In this document: positions 17,051-26,823 of the stretch, piece after piece
Position numbering within the stretch: the first letter of the stretch is position 1
How the letters are laid out: the number at the start of each line of letters is the position of its first letter
NCBI RefSeq assembly: GCF_036826855.1
Contig: NZ_CP104578.1
Location: 5,677,501-5,741,500, forward strand
Direction of reading: 5' to 3'
DNA length: 64,000 nucleotides
Origin: Streptomyces sp. SJL17-4
Lineage (GTDB): Bacteria > Actinomycetota > Actinomycetes > Streptomycetales > Streptomycetaceae
Translations under genes and position numbers: made by a program
The notes under the pieces: model-generated
What the model was told of the DNA's origin: nothing
The model's database searches: none
Seen by the model: only the letters and a program-made list of their open reading frames with translations

Positions 17051-17210
17051 CCGGTCAACTCCTCGGTTTTGTGATGTTTGGCCCATCCTTCCACGGGGTG
17101 TGTCGGCAGCGCACGAGACATTTCCCAGGGCGAACACAGCGGCTGCGCGGGGCGAACGCGAGAGGGCGGCCACCCGTGTCCGGATGGCCGCCCTCGTACC
17201 GTTCCGGGCG

Positions 17211-18882
<1,672 letters not shown>

Positions 18883-18930
18883 GTGGGGAGCCCTCCTCGG
18901 TGAACTAACCCCTCAAGAGTACGTGAGCGG

Positions 18931-18960
18931 TTGACGCACTTCGCTTCTAACCTCTAAAGT
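18931..18960 (+). promoter_or_regulatory. Promoter of the VOC/FMN-oxidase pair
   Basis: TTGACG (18931-18936) and TAAAGT (18955-18960) are separated by 18 nt, a good vegetative promoter. The -10 is embedded in the inverted repeat at 18948-18975. Confidence 0.55.
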
Positions 18961-18975
18961 CGAATTAAGAGGTTA
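18948..18975. promoter_or_regulatory. Inverted-repeat operator TAACCTCT-N12-AGAGGTTA
   Basis: A perfect 8-bp inverted repeat, with arms at 18948-18955 and 18968-18975, overlaps the -10 box in the intergenic region shared by the CGNR gene and the VOC gene. A related TAACCCCTC lies at 18905-18913. Likely target: the CGNR protein. Confidence 0.6.
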
Positions 18976-19018
18976 GCCCGGGAGGGCCGGCCACGCCATG
19001 GAGAGACAGGGAATCGTC

Positions 19019-19474
19019 ATGACCGCGATCGGCACGCTCACCACCCACCACGTCGGCCTCAACGTCACCGACCTGGACCGCTCGCTCACCTTCTACGGAG
19101 AGGTCCTCGGCTTCGAGACGCTCGGCGAGGGCAAGGAGGGGGACAGCCGCTTCGCCTTCCTCGGCCGGGACGGCCGCCTGATCCTCACCCTCTGGCAGCA
19201 GGCCGACGAGACGTACGCGCCGGGCCGCGCGGGCCTCCACCACCTCGCCTTCGAGGCGGAGTCCCTCGACCACGTCCGCGCCGCCGAGGCGGCGCTGATC
19301 GCGCGCGGCACGACCTTCGCGTACGAGGGGGTCGTGGCCCACCGCGAGGGCGCCGCCTCGGGCGGCATCTTCTTCCACGACCCGGACGGCACCCGCCTGG
19401 AAATCTCCATCCCCAAGGGCGCGGAGGCAGTAGAGGCCCCGAGCGAAACGGCCCCGACCTGCGGCTTCTTCTAG
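19019..19474 (+). CDS. VOC-family (glyoxalase/bleomycin-resistance fold) protein
   Basis: This small metal-dependent VOC protein has 151 residues from ATG 19019 (AGGGA 6 nt upstream); an in-frame ATG at 18998 with GGGAGGG is the alternative. It shows paired βαβββ units: HHVGLNVTDLDRSLTFYGEVLGFE at the N-terminus and LHHLAFEAESLDHVRAAEAAL in the second half, ending HDPDGTRLEI. Putative metal ligands are the first His, the HH near residue 72 and the Glu of LEIS. Substrate is unknown; relatives act as glyoxalases, dioxygenases or drug-binding proteins. It sits in a probable operon with the FMN-binding protein 46 nt downstream, under the CGNR regulator. Confidence 0.85.
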   Translation: MTAIGTLTTHHVGLNVTDLDRSLTFYGEVLGFETLGEGKEGDSRFAFLGRDGRLILTLWQQADETYAPGRAGLHHLAFEAESLDHVRAAEAALIARGTTFAYEGVVAHREGAASGGIFFHDPDGTRLEISIPKGAEAVEAPSETAPTCGFF

Positions 19475-19520
19475 AACGGCGCCCGCACCCCAACCCACCC
19501 GCACTCCAAGGAGAGACCCC

Positions 19521-20405
19521 ATGGACGGCGCCTACCACCAGGGCTCAAGGGCCGTCCAGGCCCGAGTCGGCGTGCAAGACCTCGCCGAGCACGTGGCCCG
19601 CTCCATCACCCCCGGCATCCGCCCCGTCGCCGCCGCCTTCCTCGAAGCCCAGCCCATGCTGATGATCGGCGCGGCGGACCAGGAGGGACGCGTCTGGGGC
19701 AGCCTCCTCACCGGCGCGCCCGGCTTCACCCGCGCCACCGGCCCGCACACCGTCTCGGTCGCCGGCGGCATCCCCGCGTACGACCCGCTCGCCGACGCGA
19801 TCACGCCCGACGGCACACCCGTCGGCACCCTCGCCCTCGACCCCCGCACCCGCCGCCGTATGCGCCTCAACGGCACCGCCCGCCCCAGCGCCCGTGGCTT
19901 CACGATCGAGGCCGAGCAGGTCTTCTCCAACTGCCCGAAATACCTGCAGAAGAGGGAGTGGTACGGCTCCGATCCCGGCGGCCCCGGAACCGGCACCGTC
20001 CAGCGCGGCGAGACGCTCACCCCCGCCCAGGTACGCCACGTCCGGGCAGCGGACACCTTCTTCGTGGCCACCGTCGCCCCCGACGGAGTCGACACCAGTC
20101 ATCGCGGGGGCAACCCCGGGTTCGTCCGGGTCGACGCGCCCGGGGAGCTCAGCTGGCGCGACTACCCGGGCAACGCGATGTTCCTGACCCTGGGGAATCT
20201 GGAGGAGGACGGCCGCGCGGGCCTGCTCTTCCTCGACTGGGAGACCGGGACGACCCTCCAGCTCAGCGGCCTCGCCCACACCGAGTACGGCCCCGAGGGA
20301 CGCGTCACCCGCTTCCGCGTGGAGCGCACGGCCGAGACCCCGGCCGGCAGCCCCCTGCGCTGGTCGCCCCCGGAGTACTCCCCGGCCAACCCGACCGAGG
20401 CCTGA
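19521..20405 (+). CDS. Pyridoxamine 5'-phosphate oxidase-family FMN-binding protein
   Basis: This 294-residue protein starts at ATG 19521 after AAGGAGAG. It has two split-barrel halves: …FLEAQPMLMIGAADQEGRVWGSLLTG… (about 40-130) and …VRHVRAADTFFVATVAPDGVDTSHRGGNPGFV… (about 170-270), with NAMFLTLGNL and DW in the flavin-site region. Such long double-barrel forms reduce or oxidise unknown small molecules and are not the PdxH vitamin B6 enzyme. With the VOC gene upstream and the CGNR regulator it suggests a small-molecule detoxification unit. Confidence 0.82.
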   Translation: MDGAYHQGSRAVQARVGVQDLAEHVARSITPGIRPVAAAFLEAQPMLMIGAADQEGRVWGSLLTGAPGFTRATGPHTVSVAGGIPAYDPLADAITPDGTPVGTLALDPRTRRRMRLNGTARPSARGFTIEAEQVFSNCPKYLQKREWYGSDPGGPGTGTVQRGETLTPAQVRHVRAADTFFVATVAPDGVDTSHRGGNPGFVRVDAPGELSWRDYPGNAMFLTLGNLEEDGRAGLLFLDWETGTTLQLSGLAHTEYGPEGRVTRFRVERTAETPAGSPLRWSPPEYSPANPTEA

Positions 20406-20437
20406 GAGGCCTGAGAGGCCTGACGAAGGTCCACCCA

Positions 20438-20521
20438 GCGCCCGTCCGCCGACACCCCGAGCCTGTCCGCCGACACCCCGCGCCCGCCCGCCGACCCCCC
20501 GCGCCCGCCCGCCGACACCCC
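20438..20521. repeat. Four tandem 21-bp repeats upstream of the HPP gene
   Basis: Four consecutive 21-bp units of the form GCGCCCG(T/C)CCGCCGACACCCC run from 20438 to 20521 with 1-4 differences. They are a multiple of 3 and keep a frame open (APVRRHP-like), but no start codon lies in front, so they are most likely non-coding leader. Confidence 0.75.
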
Positions 20522-20533
20522 GAGGACCGCTCC

Positions 20534-21082
20534 GTGACCACCACCCCGGCCCCCGCCCCGGCAGCCCCCGCCGCCCCGACCCCGACCCCCGCCGCCCGAA
20601 CATCCCGCCCCGGACCGCCCCCGCGGCCCCGCCCCCGGGTCCTCCTCGTCTCCACCGCCGGAAGTGTCGCCGCGCTGCTCCTCCTGGTCGCCCTCGGGAC
20701 CGTGCTCGATCAGCCCCTGCTCATCCCGCCGCTCGCCGCCAGCATGGCGCTCGTCGCCGGCGCCCCCGATCTGCCGCTGGCCCAGCCGCGCTCGGTCGTC
20801 GGCGGCCAGCTGCTCTCCGCCCTCACCGGCTTCGCCGTGCTCGCCGTGGCGGGTCCCGGCCCGTGGGCCGCCGCCGTCGCGGGCGGCCTCGCCCTCGGCG
20901 TGATGGCGCAGGCACGTACCCCGCACTCGCCCGCCGCCGCCACCGCCGTGATCGTCGCTCTCACCTCGCCTCCCCTCTGGTCGTTTCTCGGCCTTCTCGC
21001 CCTCGCCTGCCTCCTCCTCGTCGCCGTCGGTTTCGGAACCGCCCGAGTCGGCGGCCGGACGTACCCCCTGTACTGGTTCTAA
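20534..21082 (+). CDS. HPP-family membrane protein
   Basis: GTG 20534 follows GAGGA at 20522-20526 and gives 182 residues. After a ~35-residue Pro/Ala/Arg-rich cytoplasmic lead come four hydrophobic segments. The signature is …PLLIPPLAASMALVAGAPDLPLAQPRSVVGGQLLSALTGF…, matching the HPP consensus (a Pro-Pro/Ala motif, then AxPxxPLAQPRxVxGG). HPP proteins in cyanobacteria and plants take part in nitrite transport; the bacterial short forms are uncharacterised. The tandem repeat just upstream makes the exact start less certain. The stop codon overlaps the -10 of the NUDIX gene. Confidence 0.8.
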   Translation: MTTTPAPAPAAPAAPTPTPAARTSRPGPPPRPRPRVLLVSTAGSVAALLLLVALGTVLDQPLLIPPLAASMALVAGAPDLPLAQPRSVVGGQLLSALTGFAVLAVAGPGPWAAAVAGGLALGVMAQARTPHSPAAATAVIVALTSPPLWSFLGLLALACLLLVAVGFGTARVGGRTYPLYWF

Positions 21083-21085
21083 CCT
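21080..21085 (+). promoter_or_regulatory. -10 element of probable leaderless NUDIX promoter
   Basis: TAACCT overlaps the stop codon of the HPP gene and ends 6 nt before ATG 21092, with no ribosome site between. Confidence 0.45.
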
Positions 21086-21091
21086 CGGTCC

Positions 21092-21559
21092 ATGAAGAAG
21101 GAGTTGAGGGTGGCGGCCTACGCCGTGTGCGTACGGGACGGGCAGATGCTCCTGGCCCGCTGGGTGGCGAGCGACGGCACCAAACGGTGGACGCTGCCCG
21201 GCGGCGGCATGGACCACGGCGAGGAACCCGTACAGACCGTCGTCCGGGAGGTGGAGGAGGAGACCGGCTATCTCACCGAGCCCACCGCCCTCCTCGGCAT
21301 CGACTCCATCCGCCGCGGATGGCTGCGCCGCCTCGCGGGCCCCGGCGACTTCCAGGGCCTGCGGATCATCTACGAGGCGCAGGTCACCGGGGGTGCGCTG
21401 CGCAACGAGACCGGCGGTTCCACGGATCTCGCCGCTTGGCACCCCCTCGACACCGTCCCCGGCCTGCCCCGCGTCGAACTCGTCGACATCGGCCTCGACC
21501 TGTGGCGCGAACGGCCCGCCGTCGGCCGCTCCCGGCTCGCCGATCCGTCGAACACCTGA
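21092..21559 (+). CDS. NUDIX hydrolase
   Basis: This 155-residue protein carries a complete NUDIX box, GGGMDHGEEPVQTVVREVEEETGY, at about residues 37-60, with the Mg-binding REVEEE core. NUDIX enzymes cleave nucleoside diphosphates linked to another group; the substrate (oxidised nucleotide, sugar nucleotide or coenzyme) cannot be assigned. The N-terminus KKELRVAAYAVCVRDGQMLLARW is the usual first β-strand. It starts at a probable leaderless ATG 10 nt after the HPP gene. Confidence 0.9.
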   Translation: MKKELRVAAYAVCVRDGQMLLARWVASDGTKRWTLPGGGMDHGEEPVQTVVREVEEETGYLTEPTALLGIDSIRRGWLRRLAGPGDFQGLRIIYEAQVTGGALRNETGGSTDLAAWHPLDTVPGLPRVELVDIGLDLWRERPAVGRSRLADPSNT

Positions 21560-21690
21560 GGATCGACCGTACGGCTGAGGATCGGCCGGAAACCGCTCAA
21601 CTGGCCCCACCCCGCTCAACCGTCCCGCAGGCCCCGCGGTCCTCCCCGCCGACCGCAGTACACGCACAGCACCATCACAGGGGAGCCCGC

Positions 21691-22833
21691 ATGTCAGCCG
21701 TACGCACGACCCGCACCGTCCTCGCCGCCGCCCTGGTCGCGGGGCTCGCCGCCACGGCACTCGCCACCCCCGCCCTCGCCGCCGCGCCGGTGAAGCGGGA
21801 CCACACGGTCACCCAGCAGGCGCTCCAGGCGGCCGTCGACGCCGGCGTGCCCGGTGTCGTCGCCCAGGCCCGCGACGGTCGGGCCGGCTGGACCGGCACC
21901 GCCGGCGAGCGCCGGGGGAACGACCGCTACCGGGTCGGCTCCATCACCAAGACCTTCGTCGCCACCGTCCTCCTCCAGCTCCAGGCGGAGGGCCGGCTCG
22001 ACCTCGACGACCCGGTCGAGAAGTGGCTGCCCGGCGTCGTCCGGGGCAACGGCCACGACGGCCGCAAGATCACCGTGCGTCAGCTGCTCAACCACACCAG
22101 CGGCATCTACAGCGTCACCTCCGACCCCGGCTTCCAGGAGAAGGTCTTCGGCCCCGCCTTCCTCGAACACCGCTACGACCGCTGGACCCCGAAGCAGCTC
22201 GTCGACATCGCCATGACCCACGCGCCGGACTTCGCCCCCGGCACCGGCTGGAACTACTCCAACACCAACTACGTCCTGGCCGGCATGGTGATCGAGAAGG
22301 TCACGGGCCGCCCGTACGGCAAGGCGGTCGAGAACCGCATCATCAAGCCGCTCAAGCTCCGCGCCACGAGCGTCCCCGGCACCGACGTGACGATGCCGAA
22401 GCCGAGCTCCCCCGCCTGGTCCACGCTCTCCGCCGACCCGGACGCGCCGGTCCACGACGTCAGCGAGCTGAGCCCCACCATCGCCTACGCGGCCGGCGAG
22501 ATGATCTCCGACTCCAACGACCTGGGGACCTTCTACCGCGCCCTGCTCAAGGGCCGGCTGCTCCCGAAGGCCGAGATGAAGGAGATGACCGCCACCGTCC
22601 GGATGTCGCCCGAACTCCCCGGGCTGGGATACGGACTCGGGCTCATGCAGCAGAAGCTGAGCTGCGGCAAGGAGATCTGGGGTCACGGTGGCGGCATCCA
22701 CGGTTCCTCCTCCGAGGCCCACGCCACCCGCGACGGTGCGCACACCCTCGCCATGAACTTCAACGCCGACTGGACGGGCGACAGCACCACCGTCCTGGAG
22801 GCCGAGTTCTGCGGAGTCACCCCGAAGGGCTGA
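21691..22833 (+). CDS. Secreted serine hydrolase (R61-type DD-carboxypeptidase / class C beta-lactamase family)
   Basis: This 380-residue exported serine hydrolase starts at ATG 21691 (GGGGAG upstream). Residues 1-32 form a signal peptide ending ATPALAAAP. Active-site motifs are S-x-x-K (GSITKTF, near residue 92), Y-S-N (NYSNTNYV, near 190) and the H-x-G equivalent of KTG (GHGGGIHGSS, near 332). This trio marks the family of the Streptomyces R61 DD-peptidase, which trims peptidoglycan stem peptides, and of esterases and class C β-lactamases. Given the genus a DD-peptidase role is most likely; β-lactamase activity cannot be excluded. It is monocistronic. Confidence 0.9.
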   Translation: MSAVRTTRTVLAAALVAGLAATALATPALAAAPVKRDHTVTQQALQAAVDAGVPGVVAQARDGRAGWTGTAGERRGNDRYRVGSITKTFVATVLLQLQAEGRLDLDDPVEKWLPGVVRGNGHDGRKITVRQLLNHTSGIYSVTSDPGFQEKVFGPAFLEHRYDRWTPKQLVDIAMTHAPDFAPGTGWNYSNTNYVLAGMVIEKVTGRPYGKAVENRIIKPLKLRATSVPGTDVTMPKPSSPAWSTLSADPDAPVHDVSELSPTIAYAAGEMISDSNDLGTFYRALLKGRLLPKAEMKEMTATVRMSPELPGLGYGLGLMQQKLSCGKEIWGHGGGIHGSSSEAHATRDGAHTLAMNFNADWTGDSTTVLEAEFCGVTPKG

Positions 22834-22852
22834 CTCCTCACCGCGGCAGGCC

Positions 22853-23857
22853 TCACCGCGGCAGGACGACGACATACGCGGCGGGCTGCCGGTCGGGCGC
22901 GGCCATCAGGGCCGTACGCACCACGGTGGCCTGCTGGTCCATCGCCTCGCGCAGCTTGCGCGGGGTGAGGTGGACGACCGTGATGCCGAGCCGCTCCAGA
23001 TGCTCCCGCTTGCGGGTGTACTCGGACCAGAGCGCGTCCTCGTCCTGCCGTGGCGCCCGGGTGTCCAGCTCGACGGCGACCGCCTGGTCGGGCCAGTAGG
23101 CGTCCACCCCGCCCAGGTGCGGGCCGCCCGGCAGCCGCAGGTCCACGTTCCACAGCGGGTCCGGCAGGGCGAACTCCCGCACCATCTCGTACAGCCGCTC
23201 CTCCGAGAGCGAGCGTCCTTCGGCGAGCAGCGCGTCCACCGCGTCCACCACATGCGGCCGGGTGAGGAGCCGGGCGCGGTTCAACTCGCGTACCACCGCA
23301 CCCGGTTCGCAGTGTCCGCCGCGCACCGCCTCGGTGAGCAGCCTGCGTACGGTCTCCGCGTCGCCGAGTTCGGACACCGCGTCGGCGACGGCGCGGGCGA
23401 CCGGGGCGACGGGCAGGCCCGTCAGCTCCACCGGCTCCGGGGACTCGGGGGCGCGCACCACCCGCACCCAGCCGGTGGAACGCAGCCGCCGGGTGCGGGG
23501 GACCAGGATGTCGATCCGGTCCAGGGCGGTGAGCGGGGGAGCGGAGGAGAAGCGGTGCAGGGCCAGCGCGGCGAGTCCGGTGATCATCGCGTCGGGGCCC
23601 TGCGGAGGTACGGCGCCGGTCCTGCGGGCGTAGAGGAGTGCCGCGTGGAGCCGGTCCTCGCTGGTGGGCGGCCCCGGCTGGAGCAGGAAGACGCCGGGCA
23701 GGAGCTGCTGCCAGGCACCCGGCCGGCAGCGCGCGGCGACCTCGCCGGCGGGAATGCCCTGGGCCCTCAACTGGTCGGCGGACGCCAGGCGTTGTGGTCG
23801 GCCGGTCTGGGGGGAGAGGGGGAGGGGGCGGGGGGTGATGGGGGTGTTGTGGTTCAT
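22853..23857 (-). CDS. DUF559/Vsr-like endonuclease-fold protein with AbiEi-like N-terminus
   Basis: This 334-residue protein reads from ATG 23857. The N-terminal ~100 residues (…LRAQGIPAGEVAARCRPGAWQQLLPGVFLLQPG…) resemble the winged-helix/AbiEi-like domain of type IV antitoxins. The C-terminal part (~235-310) looks like a PD-(D/E)xK fold of the DUF559 type: LGGVDAYWPDQAVAVELD…, then …REHLERLGITVVHLTPRKLRE. Actinobacteria carry many such stand-alone proteins of unknown role. No toxin partner (AbiEii-type nucleotidyltransferase) is adjacent, so a functional toxin-antitoxin pair is not supported. It is convergent with the DD-peptidase gene. Confidence 0.6.
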   Translation of the reverse strand: MNHNTPITPRPLPLSPQTGRPQRLASADQLRAQGIPAGEVAARCRPGAWQQLLPGVFLLQPGPPTSEDRLHAALLYARRTGAVPPQGPDAMITGLAALALHRFSSAPPLTALDRIDILVPRTRRLRSTGWVRVVRAPESPEPVELTGLPVAPVARAVADAVSELGDAETVRRLLTEAVRGGHCEPGAVVRELNRARLLTRPHVVDAVDALLAEGRSLSEERLYEMVREFALPDPLWNVDLRLPGGPHLGGVDAYWPDQAVAVELDTRAPRQDEDALWSEYTRKREHLERLGITVVHLTPRKLREAMDQQATVVRTALMAAPDRQPAAYVVVLPR

Positions 23858-23970
23858 GCCGGGGGTCTTCCGCTCCCGAAGGCCGCCCTAACCCCTGTTA
23901 CACGCTCGTCGACAATCAGGGACAACCCCGTCCTAAAGTACGCGCGTTCGAGTGCCGATGAGAGATGCCG

Positions 23971-24043
23971 CGTCGGGGGGGCGTACTTTCCGCGAGCCCG
24001 ACGCGTCGGGGGCGTACCTTCCGTATCTTCCGCGAGCCCGACG
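23971..24043. repeat. Duplicated hairpin units between DUF559 and pepN2 genes
   Basis: CGTCGGG at 23971-23977 pairs with CCCGACG at 23997-24003, and a second CGTCGGG (24004-24010) pairs with CCCGACG (24037-24043). Both units end in TTCCGCGAGCCCGACG, so this is a tandem duplication of a stem-loop in the 236-bp gap. Confidence 0.55.
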
Positions 24044-24049
24044 CACCAA

Positions 24050-24079
24050 GGAGCGGCGCCCTCTCCAGGACGCCGCTCC
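24050..24079 (-). terminator. Terminator of the second aminopeptidase gene
   Basis: GGAGCGGCG (24050-24058) and CGCCGCTCC (24071-24079) form a 9-bp stem with a 12-nt loop, 15 nt past the stop at 24094. Confidence 0.7.
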
Positions 24080-24093
24080 CCGGGACCGACCGG

Positions 24094-26661
24094 CTAGACC
24101 GCCGCCGGGCGTCCGTCGCAGTCCTGCGCCCGCAGCGCCCGCGCCAGGTCGTCCCTCGCTTCAAGGACCAGCCGGCGAAGGGCCGGAGCGGCCGACTCGT
24201 GCGCCGACAGCCAGGCGTCCGTCGCGGCCGCCGTCGCCTCGTCGTCCTGGAGCCCCGGGAACAGGCCCTTGACGACGTCCATCCCGATCTGGATCGACCG
24301 CTCGGCCCACAGCCGCTCGATCGCCGCGAAGTACTTCTCCGCGTAGGGGGCGATCAGCGCGCGCTGCGAGGGCTGGACGAAGCCCGCGATCGTCGCCTCG
24401 ACGAGCGCGTTCGACAGGGTGTCCGACTCGACGACCTGCGCCCAGGCCTGCGCCTTGACGGCCGCCGAGGGCCGCGAGGCCAGCAGGCGGACCTGGTGGC
24501 GCTTGCCCGTCGCCGTGTCGTCCCGGCTCAGCTCCTCGCCGATCCGGGTCTCGTCCGCGCGGCCGTGCACGGCGAGCGGCGAGAGCAGCGACCAGCGCAG
24601 CTCCTGGTCGACGTCGAGTTCGTCGATCTTCGCCGTACCGTCGAGCAGCCCTTCGAGGAGCTGGAAGTCGGCGTCGGACGAGGCCGTCGCGGCGAAGAAC
24701 CGCGCCCAGGTCAGCTGGTGCTCGCTGCCCGGCTCGGCCAACCGCAACTCGCGCAGGGCGCCCTCGGCGAGCAGCCGCCCGCCCTCCTCGCGCCACGCGG
24801 GAGCCGCGTAGTGGGTGACCGCCGACTTGGCCCAGGCGTGCACCATCTGGAGGACGCCGATGTCGGTCTCGCGGCCCGCGAAGGCGAGGACGACGGAGAC
24901 GAAGTCCCGGGCGGGCATCAGGGCGTCGCGGGTCAGGTTCCACAGCGCCGACCAGCACAGGGCGCGGGCCAGGGGGTCGGTGATGTCACCGAGGTGGGCG
25001 CGCAGGGTGGCGAGCGAGCCCTCGTCGAAGCGGATCTTGCAGTAGGTGAGGTCGTCGTCGTTGACGAGGACCAGGTCGGGCTTCTCCCCGCCCGCCAGGT
25101 CGGCGACGACGGTCCGGGGGCCGGTGATGTCGGCCTCGGCGCGCGCGTACCGGACGAGCTCACCGCCGGAGAGCCGGTAGAGGCCGACGGCGGCGCGGTG
25201 GGGACGCAGCTCGGCACCCTCCTGGAGGACCGCGAGCTCGGTGATCCGGCCCTCGGCGTCGTAGGTGACGGCCGGCGCCAGGGTGTTCACGCCGGAGGTC
25301 TGGAGCCAGGACTTCGCCCAGGCCTTCATGTCGCGGCCCGAGGTCTCCTCCAGGATCGTGAGGAGGTCGGCGAGCCGCGTGTTCCCGTACGCGTGGCGCT
25401 TGAAGTAGCGGCGCGAGCCCTCCAGGAACGCGTCCCGGCCGGCGTACGCGACGAGCTGCTTGAGCACCGACGCGCCCTTGGCGTACGTGATGCCGTCGAA
25501 GTTGAGCTTGGCGTCCTCCAGGTCACGGATGTCGGCCGTGATCGGGTGCGTGGACGGCAGCTGGTCGGCGCGGTACGCCCAGGCCTTGCGGTTGTTGGCG
25601 AAGGTCACCCAGCTGTTGGTGAAGCGGGTCGCCTCGGCGAGCGAGAAGGAGCCCATGAAGTCCGCGAAGGACTCCTTCAGCCACAGGTCGTCCCACCACA
25701 CCATGGTGACGAGGTCGCCGAACCACATGTGCGCCATCTCGTGCAGGATGACGTTCGCCCGGCGCTCGTACGCCGCCTGCGTCACCTTGCCCCGGTAGAT
25801 GTACTCCTCGCGGAAGGTCACCATGCCCGGGTTCTCCATCGCGCCGAGGTTGTACTCGGGGACGAAGGCCTGGTCGTACTTCCCGAAGGGGTACGGGTAG
25901 TCGAAGTTGTCGTGGAAGAAGTCGAAGCCCTGCTTGGTGATCAGGAAGACGTCGTCCGCGTCGAAGTGCTTGGCGAGCCCCTTGCGGCACATCGCGCCGA
26001 GGGGGATCTCGAGCTCGGTCCCGTCGGCCAGCGTCCGCGTGTAGGTGTCCGTGACGTAGTGGTACGGCCCCGCCACGACACAGGTGATGTACGTGGAGAT
26101 CGGCGCCGTCTCGGCGAACCGCCACACGCCCTCCGCGTCCTGCTCGCCCGCGCCGTTCGACCAGACGGTCCAGCCCTCGGGCGCGGTCACCGCGAAGCGG
26201 TACGGGGCCTTGAGGTCGGGCTGCTCGAAGTTGGCGTACACCCGGCGGGCGTCGGCGGGCTCGTACTGCGTGTAGAGGTAGACCTCGCCGTCCTCCGGGT
26301 CGACGAAGCGGTGCATGCCCTCGCCGGTCCGGCTGTAGGCGCACTGCGCGTCCACCACGAGGGTGTTCTCGTCGGCGAGCCCGTCGAGCGCGATCCGGGA
26401 GCCGTCGAAGACGACCGCCGGGTCGAGGGAGCGCCCATTGAGGGTGACCGAGGTCACCGACGGGGCGATCAGGTCCACGAACGTGCTCGTGCCCTCGCCG
26501 GTACGACGGAAACGGATCGTCGTCTCCGAGCGGAAGGTACGTGCGGTCTCGGCCGAGTCGCCGACCGCCGAGCGCAGGTCGAGGACGACCTCGTACCCGT
26601 CGACGGACAGCAGCGCCGCCCGCTCGTGGGCCTCGTCGCGGGACAGATTCTCACCGGGCAC
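24094..26661 (-). CDS. pepN: Second aminopeptidase N (M1 metallopeptidase) paralogue
   Basis: This full-length paralogue of the aminopeptidase at 14474-17050 is chosen to start at GTG 26661 because AAGGAG lies 5 nt upstream; the GTG at 26667 overlaps that ribosome site. Length is 855 residues. GAMEN lies near 270, the zinc ligands are H307-E-x-x-H311 and the third ligand is E330 in WLKES. The domain order and N-terminal motif PGxNL(T/S)R(E/D)EA are the same as in the first copy. Sequence differences in the active-site flank (DLVTMVWWDDLWLKES versus DLVTMEWWNDLWLNES) suggest different peptide preference. It is the first gene upstream of, and divergent from, the DsbA-like gene. Confidence 0.95.
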   Translation of the reverse strand: MPGENLSRDEAHERAALLSVDGYEVVLDLRSAVGDSAETARTFRSETTIRFRRTGEGTSTFVDLIAPSVTSVTLNGRSLDPAVVFDGSRIALDGLADENTLVVDAQCAYSRTGEGMHRFVDPEDGEVYLYTQYEPADARRVYANFEQPDLKAPYRFAVTAPEGWTVWSNGAGEQDAEGVWRFAETAPISTYITCVVAGPYHYVTDTYTRTLADGTELEIPLGAMCRKGLAKHFDADDVFLITKQGFDFFHDNFDYPYPFGKYDQAFVPEYNLGAMENPGMVTFREEYIYRGKVTQAAYERRANVILHEMAHMWFGDLVTMVWWDDLWLKESFADFMGSFSLAEATRFTNSWVTFANNRKAWAYRADQLPSTHPITADIRDLEDAKLNFDGITYAKGASVLKQLVAYAGRDAFLEGSRRYFKRHAYGNTRLADLLTILEETSGRDMKAWAKSWLQTSGVNTLAPAVTYDAEGRITELAVLQEGAELRPHRAAVGLYRLSGGELVRYARAEADITGPRTVVADLAGGEKPDLVLVNDDDLTYCKIRFDEGSLATLRAHLGDITDPLARALCWSALWNLTRDALMPARDFVSVVLAFAGRETDIGVLQMVHAWAKSAVTHYAAPAWREEGGRLLAEGALRELRLAEPGSEHQLTWARFFAATASSDADFQLLEGLLDGTAKIDELDVDQELRWSLLSPLAVHGRADETRIGEELSRDDTATGKRHQVRLLASRPSAAVKAQAWAQVVESDTLSNALVEATIAGFVQPSQRALIAPYAEKYFAAIERLWAERSIQIGMDVVKGLFPGLQDDEATAAATDAWLSAHESAAPALRRLVLEARDDLARALRAQDCDGRPAAV

Positions 26662-26823
26662 GGTCACTCCTTCGTGGCACGTTCGAAACAGCACCGATCC
26701 TCCCATGTGCAGCTGTCACCCAGGACACGGGAATGCCGTCATGCGTTTGGGGGTTCCCTTCTTTCGGCGCGCCACCGTCGTCTTTCCGCCTTTCTTTTCG
26801 CCACGGCCGTACCGAGGAGTGAC

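Noticed and set aside
13652..17074. A long plus-strand frame from allantoicase through pepN
   Set aside because: It is out of frame with allantoicase and antisense to pepN; no motif or ribosome site supports it.
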